This document shows positions 36,682 to 45,971 of a stretch of 64,000 nt of DNA, one piece after another. A program made the translations under genes and the position numbers. The DNA lies in assembly GCA_905182555.1 (NCBI GenBank), contig CAJJBX010000005.1:124001-188000 (forward strand), in the 5' to 3' direction. Origin of the DNA: an uncultured Ilumatobacter sp. (GTDB lineage: Bacteria > Actinomycetota > Acidimicrobiia > Acidimicrobiales > Ilumatobacteraceae). Position 1 is the first letter of the stretch. Every line of letters starts with the position of its first letter. The notes below the pieces were generated by a model, which did no database searches, was not told the DNA's origin, and worked only from the letters and a program-made list of their open reading frames with translations.

Positions 36682-37313
36682 TTGGATGCCCCTTCAGTAT
36701 CTGGCTCGACGGCGACGGGGATCCACACCGGACCACCGACGACGTCGTCGGGATGCACTGCACCCACGCCCTTGTCGTCAGGAATGTGTTGGCGTTGCAT
36801 GCCGAGCGTGCCATGCGCCGGAATCTCGGATTCGAGCTTTCCGGATCGGAGGTCATCGACCATCTGGTCGAAATCGTCATGGGTGACGCGGTACTTATGG
36901 CGGTAGTTCACCTGCAGGCACGGGGCCTCGGTGCATGCCGCCTGGCACTCTGCTGGCTCGAGCGTGATCAGCCCGTCAGCGGTGGTGCCGCCGGCCTTGA
37001 CGCCGAGCTTCTCTTCGGCGTGGTGCAGGAGTTCGCCGGCGCCGAGCAGTGCACATGACAACGTCGTACACACGTTGACGACGTACTTGCCGACGGGTTC
37101 GAACTTGAACATCTCGTAGAACGATGCAGTACCCAGCACCTCGGCCGGCGTGACGTTCACCAGTTCGGCAATATGTCGCATCGCATCTTTGGTGACGTAA
37201 CCGTTCTGCTCTTGGCTGAGATGAACGAGCGGGATCAGCGCCGATTTTTGCTTCGGGTAGTGCCCGATGATCTCTTTGGCAATGGCCACGTTGTGGTCGG
37301 ACAAACGGCTCAT
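36678..37313 (-). CDS. nuoE: NADH-quinone oxidoreductase subunit E
   Basis: 211 residues from ATG 37313, which has an AGGAG ribosome binding site; the frame extends upstream without similarity. Thioredoxin-like [2Fe-2S] protein: Cys ligands in VCTTLSCALLG and in PAECQAACTEAPCLQVN. About 30 residues after the core are a hydrophilic extension. Lies 40 bp after the nuoD stop. Confidence 0.95.
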   Translation of the reverse strand: MSRLSDHNVAIAKEIIGHYPKQKSALIPLVHLSQEQNGYVTKDAMRHIAELVNVTPAEVLGTASFYEMFKFEPVGKYVVNVCTTLSCALLGAGELLHHAEEKLGVKAGGTTADGLITLEPAECQAACTEAPCLQVNYRHKYRVTHDDFDQMVDDLRSGKLESEIPAHGTLGMQRQHIPDDKGVGAVHPDDVVGGPVWIPVAVEPDTEGASK

Positions 37314-37353
37314 GCGCCAGCTCCTGTAAACGAAATCATGTCGACGGAGTTCG

Positions 37354-38808
37354 TCATCGGTCGACACCGCCAAGTACTGGATCCACCGAGGAAATGATCG
37401 CCACGGCATCAGCAACAAGGCCGCCACGCATCATGTGTGGCAGGCACTGGATGTTGACGAAGGACGAATCGCGCATATGTAGGCGGTACGGGTTAGGGCC
37501 GCCATCGGATGCGATATAGCAACCGATCTCGCCACGGGGGCTCTCGATCCCGACGTAGACCTCGCCCTCTGGGACCTTGAAACCTTCGGTGAAGATCTTG
37601 AAGTGGTGGATGAGCGCTTCCATCGACTCGTCGATACGAGCACGTGGCGGCGGGGTGACCTTCTTGTCCTGAATGCGATAGTCGCCCTCGGGGATCCGTT
37701 CGAGAATCTGGCGGACCAAGACCATCGACTCCCGGATTTCAGCGAGGCGGATTGCGTACCGATCAAACGCATCGCCGTAAGAGCCGACCACTACGTCGAA
37801 CTCGAGTTCGTCGTAGTGCATGTAGGGCTGGTCGCGACGGAGATCCCACTCGACACCGGTCGAACGAAGAATGGGGCCGGTGGCGCCGAGAGCAAGTGCT
37901 TCGCCGGGTGTGATCACACCAACACCCTGCAGACGCTCGCGCCAGATCGGCTGACCGGTCATCAAGATGTCGTACTCGTCGAGGCGCGGCGGGAGGAGGT
38001 CGAGAATACGCAGCACACCATCGCGCCATCCGGCAGGCAGGTCAGCTGCCAGGCCGCCAGGCCGGATGTAGTTGTGATTCATCCTGAGGCCAGTGACCTC
38101 TTGGAAGAACCGCAGTACCTCTTCGCGCTCACGCCAGCCATAGATCATCATCGATACGGCGCCGAGGTCCATACCGTTGGTCGCCATGAACAGCAGGTGG
38201 CTCGACATGCGGTTGAGCTCAGAGAGCAGCATCCGAATCCACACGGCCCGGTCGGGGATGTCGCCGTCGATGCCGAGAAGTTTCTCGGTGGCCATCGAGA
38301 AGACCAACTCGTTGTTGAGTGGGCTCAGGTAGTCCATGCGGGTGACATTGGTGCCGCCCTGCATGAAGGTGAGCTGCTCGGCAGTCTTCTCCATGCCGGT
38401 GTGGAGATAGCCAATAATCGGCTTACAGCGCAGGACTGTCTCACCTTGGAGCTCAAGCATCAGTCGGAGCACGCCATGGGTGGACGGATGCTGGGGCCCC
38501 ATGTTGATGATCATCGTCTGATCTTCTTCGGGGTCGTCAGGAAGCTCGCCCAAGTTGGCAGCATCGGCTTCGGACATGCGCAGAACGGAGCCGACTTCGC
38601 GAAGCAGCTCACGCGCCGTCGTCTGGCTGCGCGGCTTGAGCTTCTGATCGCCTTCGTCGGTGCCGGCAACGAACAGGTGATAGTTCCTACCAAGGTCGTC
38701 GGTGCTGGCAACCTTGTTCACCGAGGGATCGAGAACTTCGTCGACCGCGTCTCCCGTTTGGGTGTTGTCGGCCTGCTGGCCAGTCAGCTTCTCTTCTGTG
38801 GTGCTCAT
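37354..38808 (-). CDS. nuoD: NADH-quinone oxidoreductase subunit D
   Basis: 484-residue 49-kDa subunit lining the quinone pocket. GPQHPSTHGVLRL carries the pocket His, GYLHTGMEK and NRMSSHLLF follow, and ESPRGEIGCY and the end SVDPVLGGVDR complete the family. The first 95 residues are a hydrophilic extension not present in short NuoD proteins. Start overlaps the nuoC stop (ATGA). Confidence 0.96.
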   Translation of the reverse strand: MSTTEEKLTGQQADNTQTGDAVDEVLDPSVNKVASTDDLGRNYHLFVAGTDEGDQKLKPRSQTTARELLREVGSVLRMSEADAANLGELPDDPEEDQTMIINMGPQHPSTHGVLRLMLELQGETVLRCKPIIGYLHTGMEKTAEQLTFMQGGTNVTRMDYLSPLNNELVFSMATEKLLGIDGDIPDRAVWIRMLLSELNRMSSHLLFMATNGMDLGAVSMMIYGWREREEVLRFFQEVTGLRMNHNYIRPGGLAADLPAGWRDGVLRILDLLPPRLDEYDILMTGQPIWRERLQGVGVITPGEALALGATGPILRSTGVEWDLRRDQPYMHYDELEFDVVVGSYGDAFDRYAIRLAEIRESMVLVRQILERIPEGDYRIQDKKVTPPPRARIDESMEALIHHFKIFTEGFKVPEGEVYVGIESPRGEIGCYIASDGGPNPYRLHMRDSSFVNIQCLPHMMRGGLVADAVAIISSVDPVLGGVDR

Positions 38809-39329
38809 GCATTGGCTCCCTTGAACTGAACTGGAATGCGGCCCACGTCGTAGTCCTTACGGAGCGGGTGGCCCTCCCAGTCCTCGGGCATCAGGATGCG
38901 CGTGAGGTCGGGGTGGTCAGCAAACAAGATGCCGAACATGTCATATGCCTCGCGCTCCATTGCTTCGGTGCCAGGGTAAATCTCGAACAACGATGCGACC
39001 GTCGGGTCCGCCTCGGGCACCTGGACACGGAGCCGTGTGCGACGCCGGTGCGCCATGTCGAGAAGGTTAATGACGACTTCAAAACGCTGCGGCTCGATGT
39101 CGTCGGGAAGCGCACGATCCATAAATTCGAGATAGTCAATACCACACAAGTCGACACACATGATGTAGCCCTCGTCGGCGAGGGCTTTCACGACGTCGAG
39201 GTACTGCTCGACGCTGGCGTGGATGACTTCCTGGCCATTCGAATCTGTCACCGGGCAGCCGTGGATGGCCGGTGCAACGGACTCGGCTACTTCGGCTTGT
39301 TCTTGGGCGGTGCTGGCGTCGTCGCTCAT
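38805..39329 (-). CDS. nuoC: NADH-quinone oxidoreductase subunit C
   Basis: 174 residues. The 30-kDa subunit signature [36 protein letters not shown] is clear at the C-terminal half. Separate from NuoD (not the fused NuoCD form). Overlaps nuoB and nuoD by four bases each. Confidence 0.95.
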   Translation of the reverse strand: MSDDASTAQEQAEVAESVAPAIHGCPVTDSNGQEVIHASVEQYLDVVKALADEGYIMCVDLCGIDYLEFMDRALPDDIEPQRFEVVINLLDMAHRRRTRLRVQVPEADPTVASLFEIYPGTEAMEREAYDMFGILFADHPDLTRILMPEDWEGHPLRKDYDVGRIPVQFKGANA

Positions 39330-39910
39330 GACTTCATCCCAAGAAGCACCGGTGTCGAGGTCGCATCGATGTGCTCAACATGAATATTTGCCCCCGCCCC
39401 CGATGCGGAGCGACGCTTCAAGATTTCTTCGTTCTCGATGAGGCCGTGCAACGTCTCGATGGCGTGGATCAGCGTCTCAGGAGTGGGTGGGCAACCTGGT
39501 GCATACACATCGACCGGGACGATCTGATCGACACCCTGCACGATGGCGTAGTTATTGAACATCCCGCCAGAACTGGCGCACACGCCCATCGAAATGACCC
39601 ACTTGGGCTCCATCATCTGGTCGTACACCTGGCGCAGGACCGGGGCCATCTTCTGGCTGACGCGACCCGCCACAATCATGATGTCGGCCTGGCGTGGTGA
39701 CGCGCGAAACACTTCCATGCCAAAGCGCGAGATGTCGTAGTGCGCAGCACCCGTGGCCATCATTTCGATCGCGCAGCATGCGAGACCAAATGACGCTGGC
39801 CATGACGAGCGGGAACGTGACCAGTTGACGAGATCTTCCAGCTTGGCGGTGATGACGTTGTGCGCGATCCCACCGATTCCGTCGTCGAGCACATCGTTGA
39901 CGATGCCCAT
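39326..39910 (-). CDS. nuoB: NADH-quinone oxidoreductase subunit B
   Basis: 194 residues from ATG 39910 (ribosome binding site AGGAG seven bases upstream); the frame is open farther upstream only as a shadow of nuoA. N2-cluster subunit: the tandem Cys pair in [10 protein letters not shown] and further Cys in [10 protein letters not shown] and PGCPPTPE are the ligands, with the quinone-loop segment [18 protein letters not shown]. About 55 bp after nuoA. Confidence 0.95.
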   Translation of the reverse strand: MGIVNDVLDDGIGGIAHNVITAKLEDLVNWSRSRSSWPASFGLACCAIEMMATGAAHYDISRFGMEVFRASPRQADIMIVAGRVSQKMAPVLRQVYDQMMEPKWVISMGVCASSGGMFNNYAIVQGVDQIVPVDVYAPGCPPTPETLIHAIETLHGLIENEEILKRRSASGAGANIHVEHIDATSTPVLLGMKS

Positions 39911-39965
39911 GTTGAGACTCCTGTGGCTTTCGGGGGTGTTCGGACTGCCGCGACCGCGATGCGGC

Positions 39966-40457
39966 CTATGCCGAAGCGCGCCCGGATGGTGCGTCGCTGC
40001 TTGGCAGACGACCTTCGCTACCGACGCGACGGACGGTTGACGACATCGTGCGTTCGGGAGAGAAGATTGCTGCCTCGGCTTCGAGGTTCCGGTACTTGTG
40101 CAGCGGACCCCAGTCAAGGCCTCCGCGGGCCACTTCGTACACGAACGTGAGGAAGAAGATGACCGAGAAGGCGAGGACCGCCCAGAAGCCGTAGAACCCG
40201 AGTGAGTCGCGACCAACCGCATACGGATACAAGAAGATGATCTCGATGTCGAACATGATGAACAACATCGCGACAATGTAGAAGCTGACCGGGAAACGCT
40301 CGGGAAGGTCTCGTGTGGGGACGATGCCGCACTCGTAGGGCGCTTCCTTGGCCGTTGATGGCCGGCTTGGCGCAAGCACTCGCGACGCCACGAAGCTGAT
40401 GCCACCGAAGGCAATGGCCAGGAACATCAAGAAAATGATCGGGAGATATTGCGCCAT
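39966..40457 (-). CDS. nuoA: NADH-quinone oxidoreductase subunit A
   Basis: 163 residues with three membrane helices and the conserved loop [20 protein letters not shown] and [13 protein letters not shown]. The 45-residue C-terminal tail is longer than in most NuoA proteins. First nuo gene; it follows a bc-cluster membrane-protein gene by 11 bp, so complex I and the bc-type complex are probably cotranscribed. Confidence 0.95.
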   Translation of the reverse strand: MAQYLPIIFLMFLAIAFGGISFVASRVLAPSRPSTAKEAPYECGIVPTRDLPERFPVSFYIVAMLFIMFDIEIIFLYPYAVGRDSLGFYGFWAVLAFSVIFFLTFVYEVARGGLDWGPLHKYRNLEAEAAIFSPERTMSSTVRRVGSEGRLPSSDAPSGRASA

Positions 40458-40468
40458 AGGAGCCTGAC

Positions 40469-41284
40469 CTATGCCGTGGCGACGGCGCTGGAGAGGTTGT
40501 CCTGCAAGATGCGCTCACGGCGATGCAGGAGGTAGCAGAGCGCAAGGAAGATCGCGCCTCCACCAATAGTCAGAACCACTGCCGGCTGGCGTTTCGCTCC
40601 GAGGTCGCGAACCATGTACACGTATTGGCGCTGCCCTGCTTCGTCAATCTCGGCCGCGGCAGGCGCTCGGCCTGGCTCAGTCCGAACGGGAATTAAGGGG
40701 GAGACCTCAACAACGGTGTAATGCGGCTTGTGGAAGAAGGCAAAGAAGTCCAAGGACTGGTTATTGCCAATCAACGGATAGCGCTCGCCGCCAGTGTCGA
40801 AAACCTCAGTAACTTCGTACTGGCCTGCTGAGAGGGCACCATCGAGTTCGATGTTCTCGCTCGCAGCAGCCTGAGCCTGGCCGTATGCCGGGTTGCCAGT
40901 GGAGATCTTGATGTAGCCCTCTTCTAAGAACTGCTGCTCGACAAGCTTGTGCACTTCCGTCGCGGGTGCGTCCTCGTGACCGTCCGGAAGGCTTTCAAGA
41001 GCACCAGCACTGCGCAGCGCAGGAACGTCTTGAATGATTGTTTGGCCCGGAATTGCGGCCCATGACGGCTCGGGACCCTTGAGGCCAATTCCGTAGATCC
41101 ACCAGGTGGCGCCCATCAAGGCCATCCAGCCCATCAGCCCGGTCAGGGTGACGAGGAACGAAAGGCGCGAGCCCATGTTCGTTGCCATGATCATGTAGAT
41201 ACTGCCCATCAGGACGACAACGCCGATGATGACCGTGAGGAGACCGCGTAGTTCGGGTTCCCATCCAATTGCCAACAATGACAT
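40469..41284 (-). CDS. Membrane protein of unknown function between the bc cluster and nuoA
   Basis: 271 residues from ATG 41284. Two N-terminal helices (LLTVIIGVVVLMGSIYMIM and FLVTLTGLMGWMALMGATWWIYGI), a hydrophilic domain of about 160 residues and a third helix near the C-terminus (PAVVLTIGGGAIFLALCYLL). No cofactor motif: only one Cys, in the last helix. Starts 5 bp after the cytochrome c stop and ends 11 bp before nuoA, so probably an accessory subunit of one of the two complexes, or a linker between them (inference). I do not recognise the family. Confidence 0.85.
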   Translation of the reverse strand: MSLLAIGWEPELRGLLTVIIGVVVLMGSIYMIMATNMGSRLSFLVTLTGLMGWMALMGATWWIYGIGLKGPEPSWAAIPGQTIIQDVPALRSAGALESLPDGHEDAPATEVHKLVEQQFLEEGYIKISTGNPAYGQAQAAASENIELDGALSAGQYEVTEVFDTGGERYPLIGNNQSLDFFAFFHKPHYTVVEVSPLIPVRTEPGRAPAAAEIDEAGQRQYVYMVRDLGAKRQPAVVLTIGGGAIFLALCYLLHRRERILQDNLSSAVATA

Positions 41285-41289
41285 GCTGT

Positions 41290-42373
41290 TCACAAACTCC
41301 GTACGTATTCGACGACTGCTTCGATTTGCTCGTCAGTCAGCATCGCACCAAAACCAGGCATACGACCACTGCCCTGACCTTGATTACCGTAGACCTTGCC
41401 GAACTCAGAACCGTTCTTCAAGAATGCGACCATGTCGGCTTCGTTATTGAAGTGGCTGTTCGTTGCGCCACCAGTGAGGTTCCAACCATAGGCGCCCTGG
41501 CCGGTTTGACCCGGGTTTCCGTAACTCCAACCTTGTGTGTGGCAACGAGCGCAGCTGTACGCGCCACTACCGAGTTCGAGGTTGAAGACGGCCTCGCCAA
41601 CGCTGGCTGCTTCGCCAGAGGCGATCGCGCCATCGATTGAGGCCGCAATGTCACTCGCGATGTTTTCGGGAACGGAACCGCTCTGGCAGAGTTCTTGGCC
41701 GTAGAAGCTGAAGGCTTCGACTTCGCCGGCGCCGCAGTTGTCACGCGGGAGCTGGATCGACTTGAGGTACTCGAGAACGTTGTCGATCTGCTGGCTGTTC
41801 ATCGGGCCACCGCCGACGAGACCCCACGGCGACATCGGCGAGAACGGGCGGCCGTAGTTCAGAATAAATCTGACCTCAGACTCATCAAAACGATAGTAAA
41901 TAGTGTTGATCGCTGGTGCTTTCCAGTTGACCGCGGTGATCTCGCCAGTCAGCTTGTCGGTAACGGTGAACGGCGCTTCGCCGCCCACGCCACCCATGCC
42001 GCCCCGGCTAGATCGCACAATTGAAGCCGCCCTCTGCGGTCGGAGCAAAGAGCTGCGACCCCCAGCTGGCAAAACGGTTGTTCCAGCCCTCTTCGGCGCC
42101 AGCTTGACGGCTGGGCTCGAACACCCAGTACGCAGGCAACATCACCACAATCAGGGCAAGGAGCAGCACACCAAAGAGTTGCACACGCTCGAGGCGCGAG
42201 CCTTCGAGCGTCTCGTCGTCGTAATATTCTTTGCGGTTGGCAGCGAGCTCGATCTCCGAACCGACCTCCTTGCGGCCTGCCACGACATTAAAAATGCCGT
42301 AAACAACCCAACCGATCGCAATGAAAACGACGCTGATGACAGCGATTGTTCCCGTCGTTGAGGCCAAAATCAT
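41290..42373 (-). CDS. Membrane-anchored diheme-type cytochrome c of the bc cluster (frameshift at first heme site)
   Basis: Two helices at the N-terminus (VISVVFIAIGWVVYGIFNVV and GVLLLALIVVMLPAYWVF) anchor a periplasm-facing domain. The frame hits TAG at 42008 just after GGFNCAI; the neighbouring frame resumes with GGMGGVGGEAPF about 15 bp on. The expected CxxCH of a first heme is thus garbled at 42005-42022, while a second, intact CARCH lies near the C-terminus with GRMPGFG supplying a Met ligand. Corrected length is about 360 residues. By position (after the Rieske gene) it is probably the electron-accepting cytochrome c of the bc-type complex, analogous to QcrC; homology to QcrC is not established. 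Confidence 0.8.
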
Positions 42374-43254
42374 CAGTGTTCGTCTCCACCCGTGCAGTGC
42401 GGGCCTTCAGCTTCTTGACCGGTGGTATTCACACCGATCGCGGGCCCGGTCACGTTCGTGCCGGTATCGATCGAGACATCGCCGGTTGGCGAGATCACAG
42501 CGGGGAATCGGTCCATACCGCGAGGTGCGGGGCCGCCCTTCTTTTCGCCGACACGGTTGTACTGGGAACCGTGACACTGGCACTCGAACCACTGGCTCGT
42601 TTTACACTCGGGCACACGGCAGCCGAGGTGTGGGCACTTCTGGCTCAGCACAACAATGCCAGCTTCCATGCCAACCAGGATGTTGTCGGTGTAGATCGTG
42701 CGTGCGGCAGGCAGCGCTTCGACCGGGTACGCAGTAATCCATGACTTGGCTTCGGGGACATAAAAGAAGCCGCCCCCCTGCTTGATTCCTGCCTTAATCG
42801 CGTCGAGCTTGCCGACAGCGACGCTGCCGCCGAAGCCGCCCGTGCCCGAGGGCCACAAAAATGCCACGAAAGAGGCCGCTGCAAACGATGCGATACCAGC
42901 GCTCATCAGTGTGACGGTCGCGCGGTTGAAGAACTGCCGCCGTGACACGCCGATGGCTTCGGGATCCGGTGGGGTCCACGGGATCAGCGTCGAATCCTCA
43001 GCGCCAACTTGGACCAGTTCTTTACTTCGGGCTTGCACGCCTTCAGCTTCGGCATCGGCACCGGTACGAGTCGAAGCTGCTGCTTCGGCCTCGACATCTG
43101 CGGCACTGCGGCCGGCTTTGTCGCGCTTGACTGCTTCGCTGGACAGGGCGCCGGCACCACGCACATCACTCTTGCGAGCAAGCGTGGCGAACGAGATGGC
43201 GCCAAGAACAACGACGACGCCGATTGCTAGGGCGATGACTGCTGCGGTACTCAT
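42373..43254 (-). CDS. qcrA: Rieske [2Fe-2S] protein of the bc-type complex
   Basis: 293 residues. An N-terminal helix (VIALAIGVVVVLGAISFATL), an Ala/Glu-rich linker with SRRQFFNRA and a second helix precede the Rieske domain. Cluster ligands are in CPHLGC and CQCHGS, the latter followed by QYNRVG; the two outer Cys of these motifs would form the disulfide. AAAGGAG ribosome binding site upstream of ATG 43254. Overlaps the cytochrome c start (TGATG). It transfers electrons from quinol at the Qo site to cytochrome c. Confidence 0.92.
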   Translation of the reverse strand: MSTAAVIALAIGVVVVLGAISFATLARKSDVRGAGALSSEAVKRDKAGRSAADVEAEAAASTRTGADAEAEGVQARSKELVQVGAEDSTLIPWTPPDPEAIGVSRRQFFNRATVTLMSAGIASFAAASFVAFLWPSGTGGFGGSVAVGKLDAIKAGIKQGGGFFYVPEAKSWITAYPVEALPAARTIYTDNILVGMEAGIVVLSQKCPHLGCRVPECKTSQWFECQCHGSQYNRVGEKKGGPAPRGMDRFPAVISPTGDVSIDTGTNVTGPAIGVNTTGQEAEGPHCTGGDEH

Positions 43255-43308
43255 GGGGGGAACTCCTTTACGATCTTTACTACGTACTCAAATGGGCTGT
43301 GAGTTGAC

Positions 43309-44100
43309 TCAGAGCTCGAAGAACAGGCCGTCGACCCAGGGCAACACGAAGTTGAAACCGGGGCCACGGAAGAACGAACCGATCATGACGAGGACAGCCC
43401 AGAACATGAGGTGCACCGTCATGAGCGATGTGGCGAACTTGCGATCTTCGGGCTTGTTCGACGGATTGCGATCCACGAATGGGGCGAGAATCAAGAAGAT
43501 CACGCCAACGCCGGGAAGGGTCACGCCCGCCACCATTGGGTGGAACATCGTGAGCAATTCCTGCAGACCAAGGAAGTACCAGGGGGCCTTCGAGGGGTTC
43601 GGTGTCGCGTTGGTGTTGGCGAGCTGCAGCAGCGGAGCGTTAACGAACACCGAGAAGATGAATGTGAACGCCGTCATGGCCAGGGCGGCAACGAACTCGG
43701 CTGCGAGGAGGTGCGGCCAGGTGTGGACCTTGTCGACCGGGGTGGCCTTGACGTCTTGAATCGAACCGGACTTGACGACCGTCAGTAGACGCTGGGTATG
43801 ACCGCCCGGGCCTGCGCCGACGGGGATGCCACCGCTGGCAGGGGCGGCCGCGACTATGGCGCCGACCTTGTCGGCAACCGCAACGCCTCCGCCTCGCGAG
43901 GCTTCAGCGGTCGGGGCGTCACCCTTTGATGCCTTGGCAGCCTGGCTGCGTTTCAGCAGCGCTTCGGGAATGCGCGAATCGCCTGCTGGCGCTGCAGATT
44001 CGCTGCTGGCCGCTGCTGGTTCGGCAGCAGAAGCGGCGTCTGCGGACTTCTCACGGGCGGCTTGCGCCCGCTTCAGCAGATGTTCTGGGATCTCGGTCAT
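43309..44100 (-). CDS. Cytochrome b C-terminal subunit (subunit IV-like) with repeated N-terminal tag
   Basis: 263 residues. The last 140 contain three helices and KAPWYFLGLQELL, the Qo-loop equivalent of the PEWY region, so this is the C-terminal half of a split cytochrome b, as in b6f-type complexes. The first 100 residues are Ala/Ser-rich and carry TEIPEHLLKRAQAA (2-15) and a second copy, RIPEALLKRSQAA (about 43-55). The same tag begins the cytochrome c at 46165. AAGGGG ribosome binding site; 84 bp after the N-terminal cytochrome b gene. Confidence 0.9.
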   Translation of the reverse strand: MTEIPEHLLKRAQAAREKSADAASAAEPAAASSESAAPAGDSRIPEALLKRSQAAKASKGDAPTAEASRGGGVAVADKVGAIVAAAPASGGIPVGAGPGGHTQRLLTVVKSGSIQDVKATPVDKVHTWPHLLAAEFVAALAMTAFTFIFSVFVNAPLLQLANTNATPNPSKAPWYFLGLQELLTMFHPMVAGVTLPGVGVIFLILAPFVDRNPSNKPEDRKFATSLMTVHLMFWAVLVMIGSFFRGPGFNFVLPWVDGLFFEL

Positions 44101-44184
44101 GAGTTCGCCCCTTCATCTTTCCGTCCCTGGTTCTCAGGGACACGTCCATTCAACATCAGAATACTTACGGAGGTCATATCCAGA

Positions 44185-44970
44185 TCACAACGGACCGGAA
44201 ATACCGCCATCTTTCCGCACTCGCCAGAAGTGGATTGCCATGAAGATAACGATGATGAACGGTAGGAACAAGACGTGGAGCACATACCAGCGCAGCAAAG
44301 TCTCGGAGCCAATCTCGGCACCACCCAGCAAGACAAATCTGACCTCGTTACCGAACACGGGTGTATAGCCCATCATGTTGGTACCCACAGTCACCGCCCA
44401 CAGCGCGAGCTGATCCCACGGGAGCAGATACCCGGTGAAGGACAGCAGCAGGGTGAGGGTCAGAAGGATCACGCCAATCACCCAGTTGAACTCACGGGGC
44501 GGCTTGTAGGCGCCGTGGTAGAAGACTCGAGCCATGTGCAAGAACACGGCGAGCACCATCAAGTGGGCCCCCCATCTGTGCATATTTCTGACCAGCAAAC
44601 CAAAGGTGACCGAAGTCTGGAGGTTCTGAATGTCATTCCAGGCTGCGGTTGCTTCGGGCCGATAGAAGAACATCAAGAAGATGCCGGTCACGGTCAGCAG
44701 GATGAACAAGAAAAAGCTGAGACCGCCGAGGCAGAGGGTGTATGACACCTTCACTGCGTGACGCTTCACCTTGACCGGGTGCAAGTGGTACAGCACCGAG
44801 TTCATGATGACGTACGAGCGGTTGCGCGGGCTGTCGGTGTAGCCCTTGCGGAAGATCGAACCAGGCCGGAAGATCGAGCTCCAGGCCTGGCTGCCCTGAG
44901 TCGCGTCAACCGCCTGGTTCACGCGGTCTTTCACGCTCGGGCGTGGTTTGTCGTCAATCGTCTTAGACAT
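44185..44970 (-). CDS. qcrB: Cytochrome b N-terminal subunit (cytochrome b6-like)
   Basis: 261 residues with four core helices. Heme b ligands are visible as paired His in NMHRWGAHLMVLAVFLHMAR and in LHVLFLPFIIVIFMAIHFWR. YLLPWDQLALWAVTVGTN is the Qo-site region typical of cytochrome b6/b. The protein ends after the fourth helix, the rest of cytochrome b being encoded by the next gene. An N-terminal extension of about 60 residues is hydrophilic. Confidence 0.93.
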   Translation of the reverse strand: MSKTIDDKPRPSVKDRVNQAVDATQGSQAWSSIFRPGSIFRKGYTDSPRNRSYVIMNSVLYHLHPVKVKRHAVKVSYTLCLGGLSFFLFILLTVTGIFLMFFYRPEATAAWNDIQNLQTSVTFGLLVRNMHRWGAHLMVLAVFLHMARVFYHGAYKPPREFNWVIGVILLTLTLLLSFTGYLLPWDQLALWAVTVGTNMMGYTPVFGNEVRFVLLGGAEIGSETLLRWYVLHVLFLPFIIVIFMAIHFWRVRKDGGISGPL

Positions 44971-44979
44971 GAATCTCTC

Positions 44980-45393
44980 TCAGAGCCTCATCCCATAGCC
45001 GTAGCCATGGTTGTTGGTACGCATGTGATAATCGCCGGCCGCCGTGGCGGAGCCGGCCTTGCCGAGGATGATGACCCCGGTCGGGCAGCGGTCGACACAC
45101 AATGCACAACGTGTGCAGATGTCGTCGTCAATCGTGAACATGAAGGCATCTGACGGGTCAGTGCCTGGCTGTTCGGTGCCAATGGCCTCGGTCACCGCAG
45201 ACGTGCTCACCATGTGGATGCACTTCCACGGACAAATGTCCACGCAGCCCTCGCAAGCAATGCATTCGGACTGATCGATGTGGATGAACTGCTTCGGCTT
45301 GACAGCCTTGCTCAGGTAGTCAGCGTCGACTTCCACCAACGTGTAATCGTCGGTGAACGGCATCATCGGGGGGTTTGCGTCGGTCTTGGCCAT
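44980..45393 (-). CDS. Two-cluster 4Fe-4S ferredoxin in the bc operon
   Basis: 137 residues with CIACEGCVDICPWKC and CTRCALCVDRCP, each a CxxCxxC...CP motif, so two [4Fe-4S] clusters. The spacer between them (about 35 residues) is longer than in small bacterial ferredoxins. Position between a membrane protein and cytochrome b, 9 bp before the latter, suggests a dedicated role as a subunit or electron donor/acceptor of the complex (inference); bc complexes normally lack such a subunit. Confidence 0.9.
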   Translation of the reverse strand: MAKTDANPPMMPFTDDYTLVEVDADYLSKAVKPKQFIHIDQSECIACEGCVDICPWKCIHMVSTSAVTEAIGTEQPGTDPSDAFMFTIDDDICTRCALCVDRCPTGVIILGKAGSATAAGDYHMRTNNHGYGYGMRL

Positions 45394-45399
45394 ATCAGA

Positions 45400-45876
45400 T
45401 CAGGCTTTCTTCACCAGAGGACGACCGTACGAGGACACGGGAAGTTCCTTCTGGACTTCCTTGCCACGGTTCTGCCACCAGATCACCACGAAGACGTTGA
45501 GGCCAAAGAAGACGGCGTGAATCAAGACAACAATGATGTCGCGAAGCGCTTCGTACTGCAACGTGATGGGGTTCCACCCTCCGAGCGACTGCGGCTTGAG
45601 GATCTGGCCCGGCCCCAGCATCAGCTTGTCTTTTGACCAGCCAAGGTTTTTGTCAGCATGGTCAATCCACTGGTGGGGAACGACGCCATAGGTCAGAAAC
45701 AAGACGCCGAACGCGTAGGTGCTGGCAAGCATTGCTTCGCCCCAGGTGAAAGTCTGGCCTTTTTTCCGTCGCTGGCCGTACGGAATGACGGCAAGCGTCA
45801 GAAGTACGGCTGCCACGAAAGACACAATGAACGCCTGGTTGACACCAGGCCACTTCAAGACATCGATTGCGATCAT
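45400..45876 (-). CDS. First gene of the bc operon: membrane protein of unknown function
   Basis: 158 residues. Helices at about 17-33 (FIVSFVAAVLLTLAVIP), 46-66 and 110-133 (IIVVLIHAVFFGLNVFVVIWW). No Cys and no heme-binding motif. Ends 6 bp before the ferredoxin start and begins the 21-kb minus-strand respiratory block. Family not recognised. Confidence 0.82.
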   Translation of the reverse strand: MIAIDVLKWPGVNQAFIVSFVAAVLLTLAVIPYGQRRKKGQTFTWGEAMLASTYAFGVLFLTYGVVPHQWIDHADKNLGWSKDKLMLGPGQILKPQSLGGWNPITLQYEALRDIIVVLIHAVFFGLNVFVVIWWQNRGKEVQKELPVSSYGRPLVKKA

Positions 45877-45957
45877 CGTTGGTGGTGAGTCCTCTGAGTT
45901 GCTTTCGTACTGCGGAGTTGTTTGTTGTTCGATCGTGCCGCCAATGGCAGATCACTC

Positions 45958-45971
45958 GTGATTTCAATCAC
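45958..45971. promoter_or_regulatory. Palindrome in the divergent promoter region of the respiratory block
   Basis: GTGATT-TC-AATCAC, a perfect 6+6 bp inverted repeat with a 2-bp spacer, 82 bp upstream of the bc-operon start codon and about 195 bp upstream of the cytochrome c start. Possible operator for a respiratory regulator; no match to a named consensus claimed. The rest of 45877-46164 shows no gene. Confidence 0.35.

Noticed and set aside
37603-38829. 408-codon plus-strand open frame antisense to nuoD
   Set aside because: Mirror of nuoD codons; no ribosome binding site or domain.
24476-40457. Complex I variant lacking the NADH module
   Set aside because: nuoE, nuoF and nuoG are all present with intact cofactor motifs, so this is a full 14-subunit complex I.
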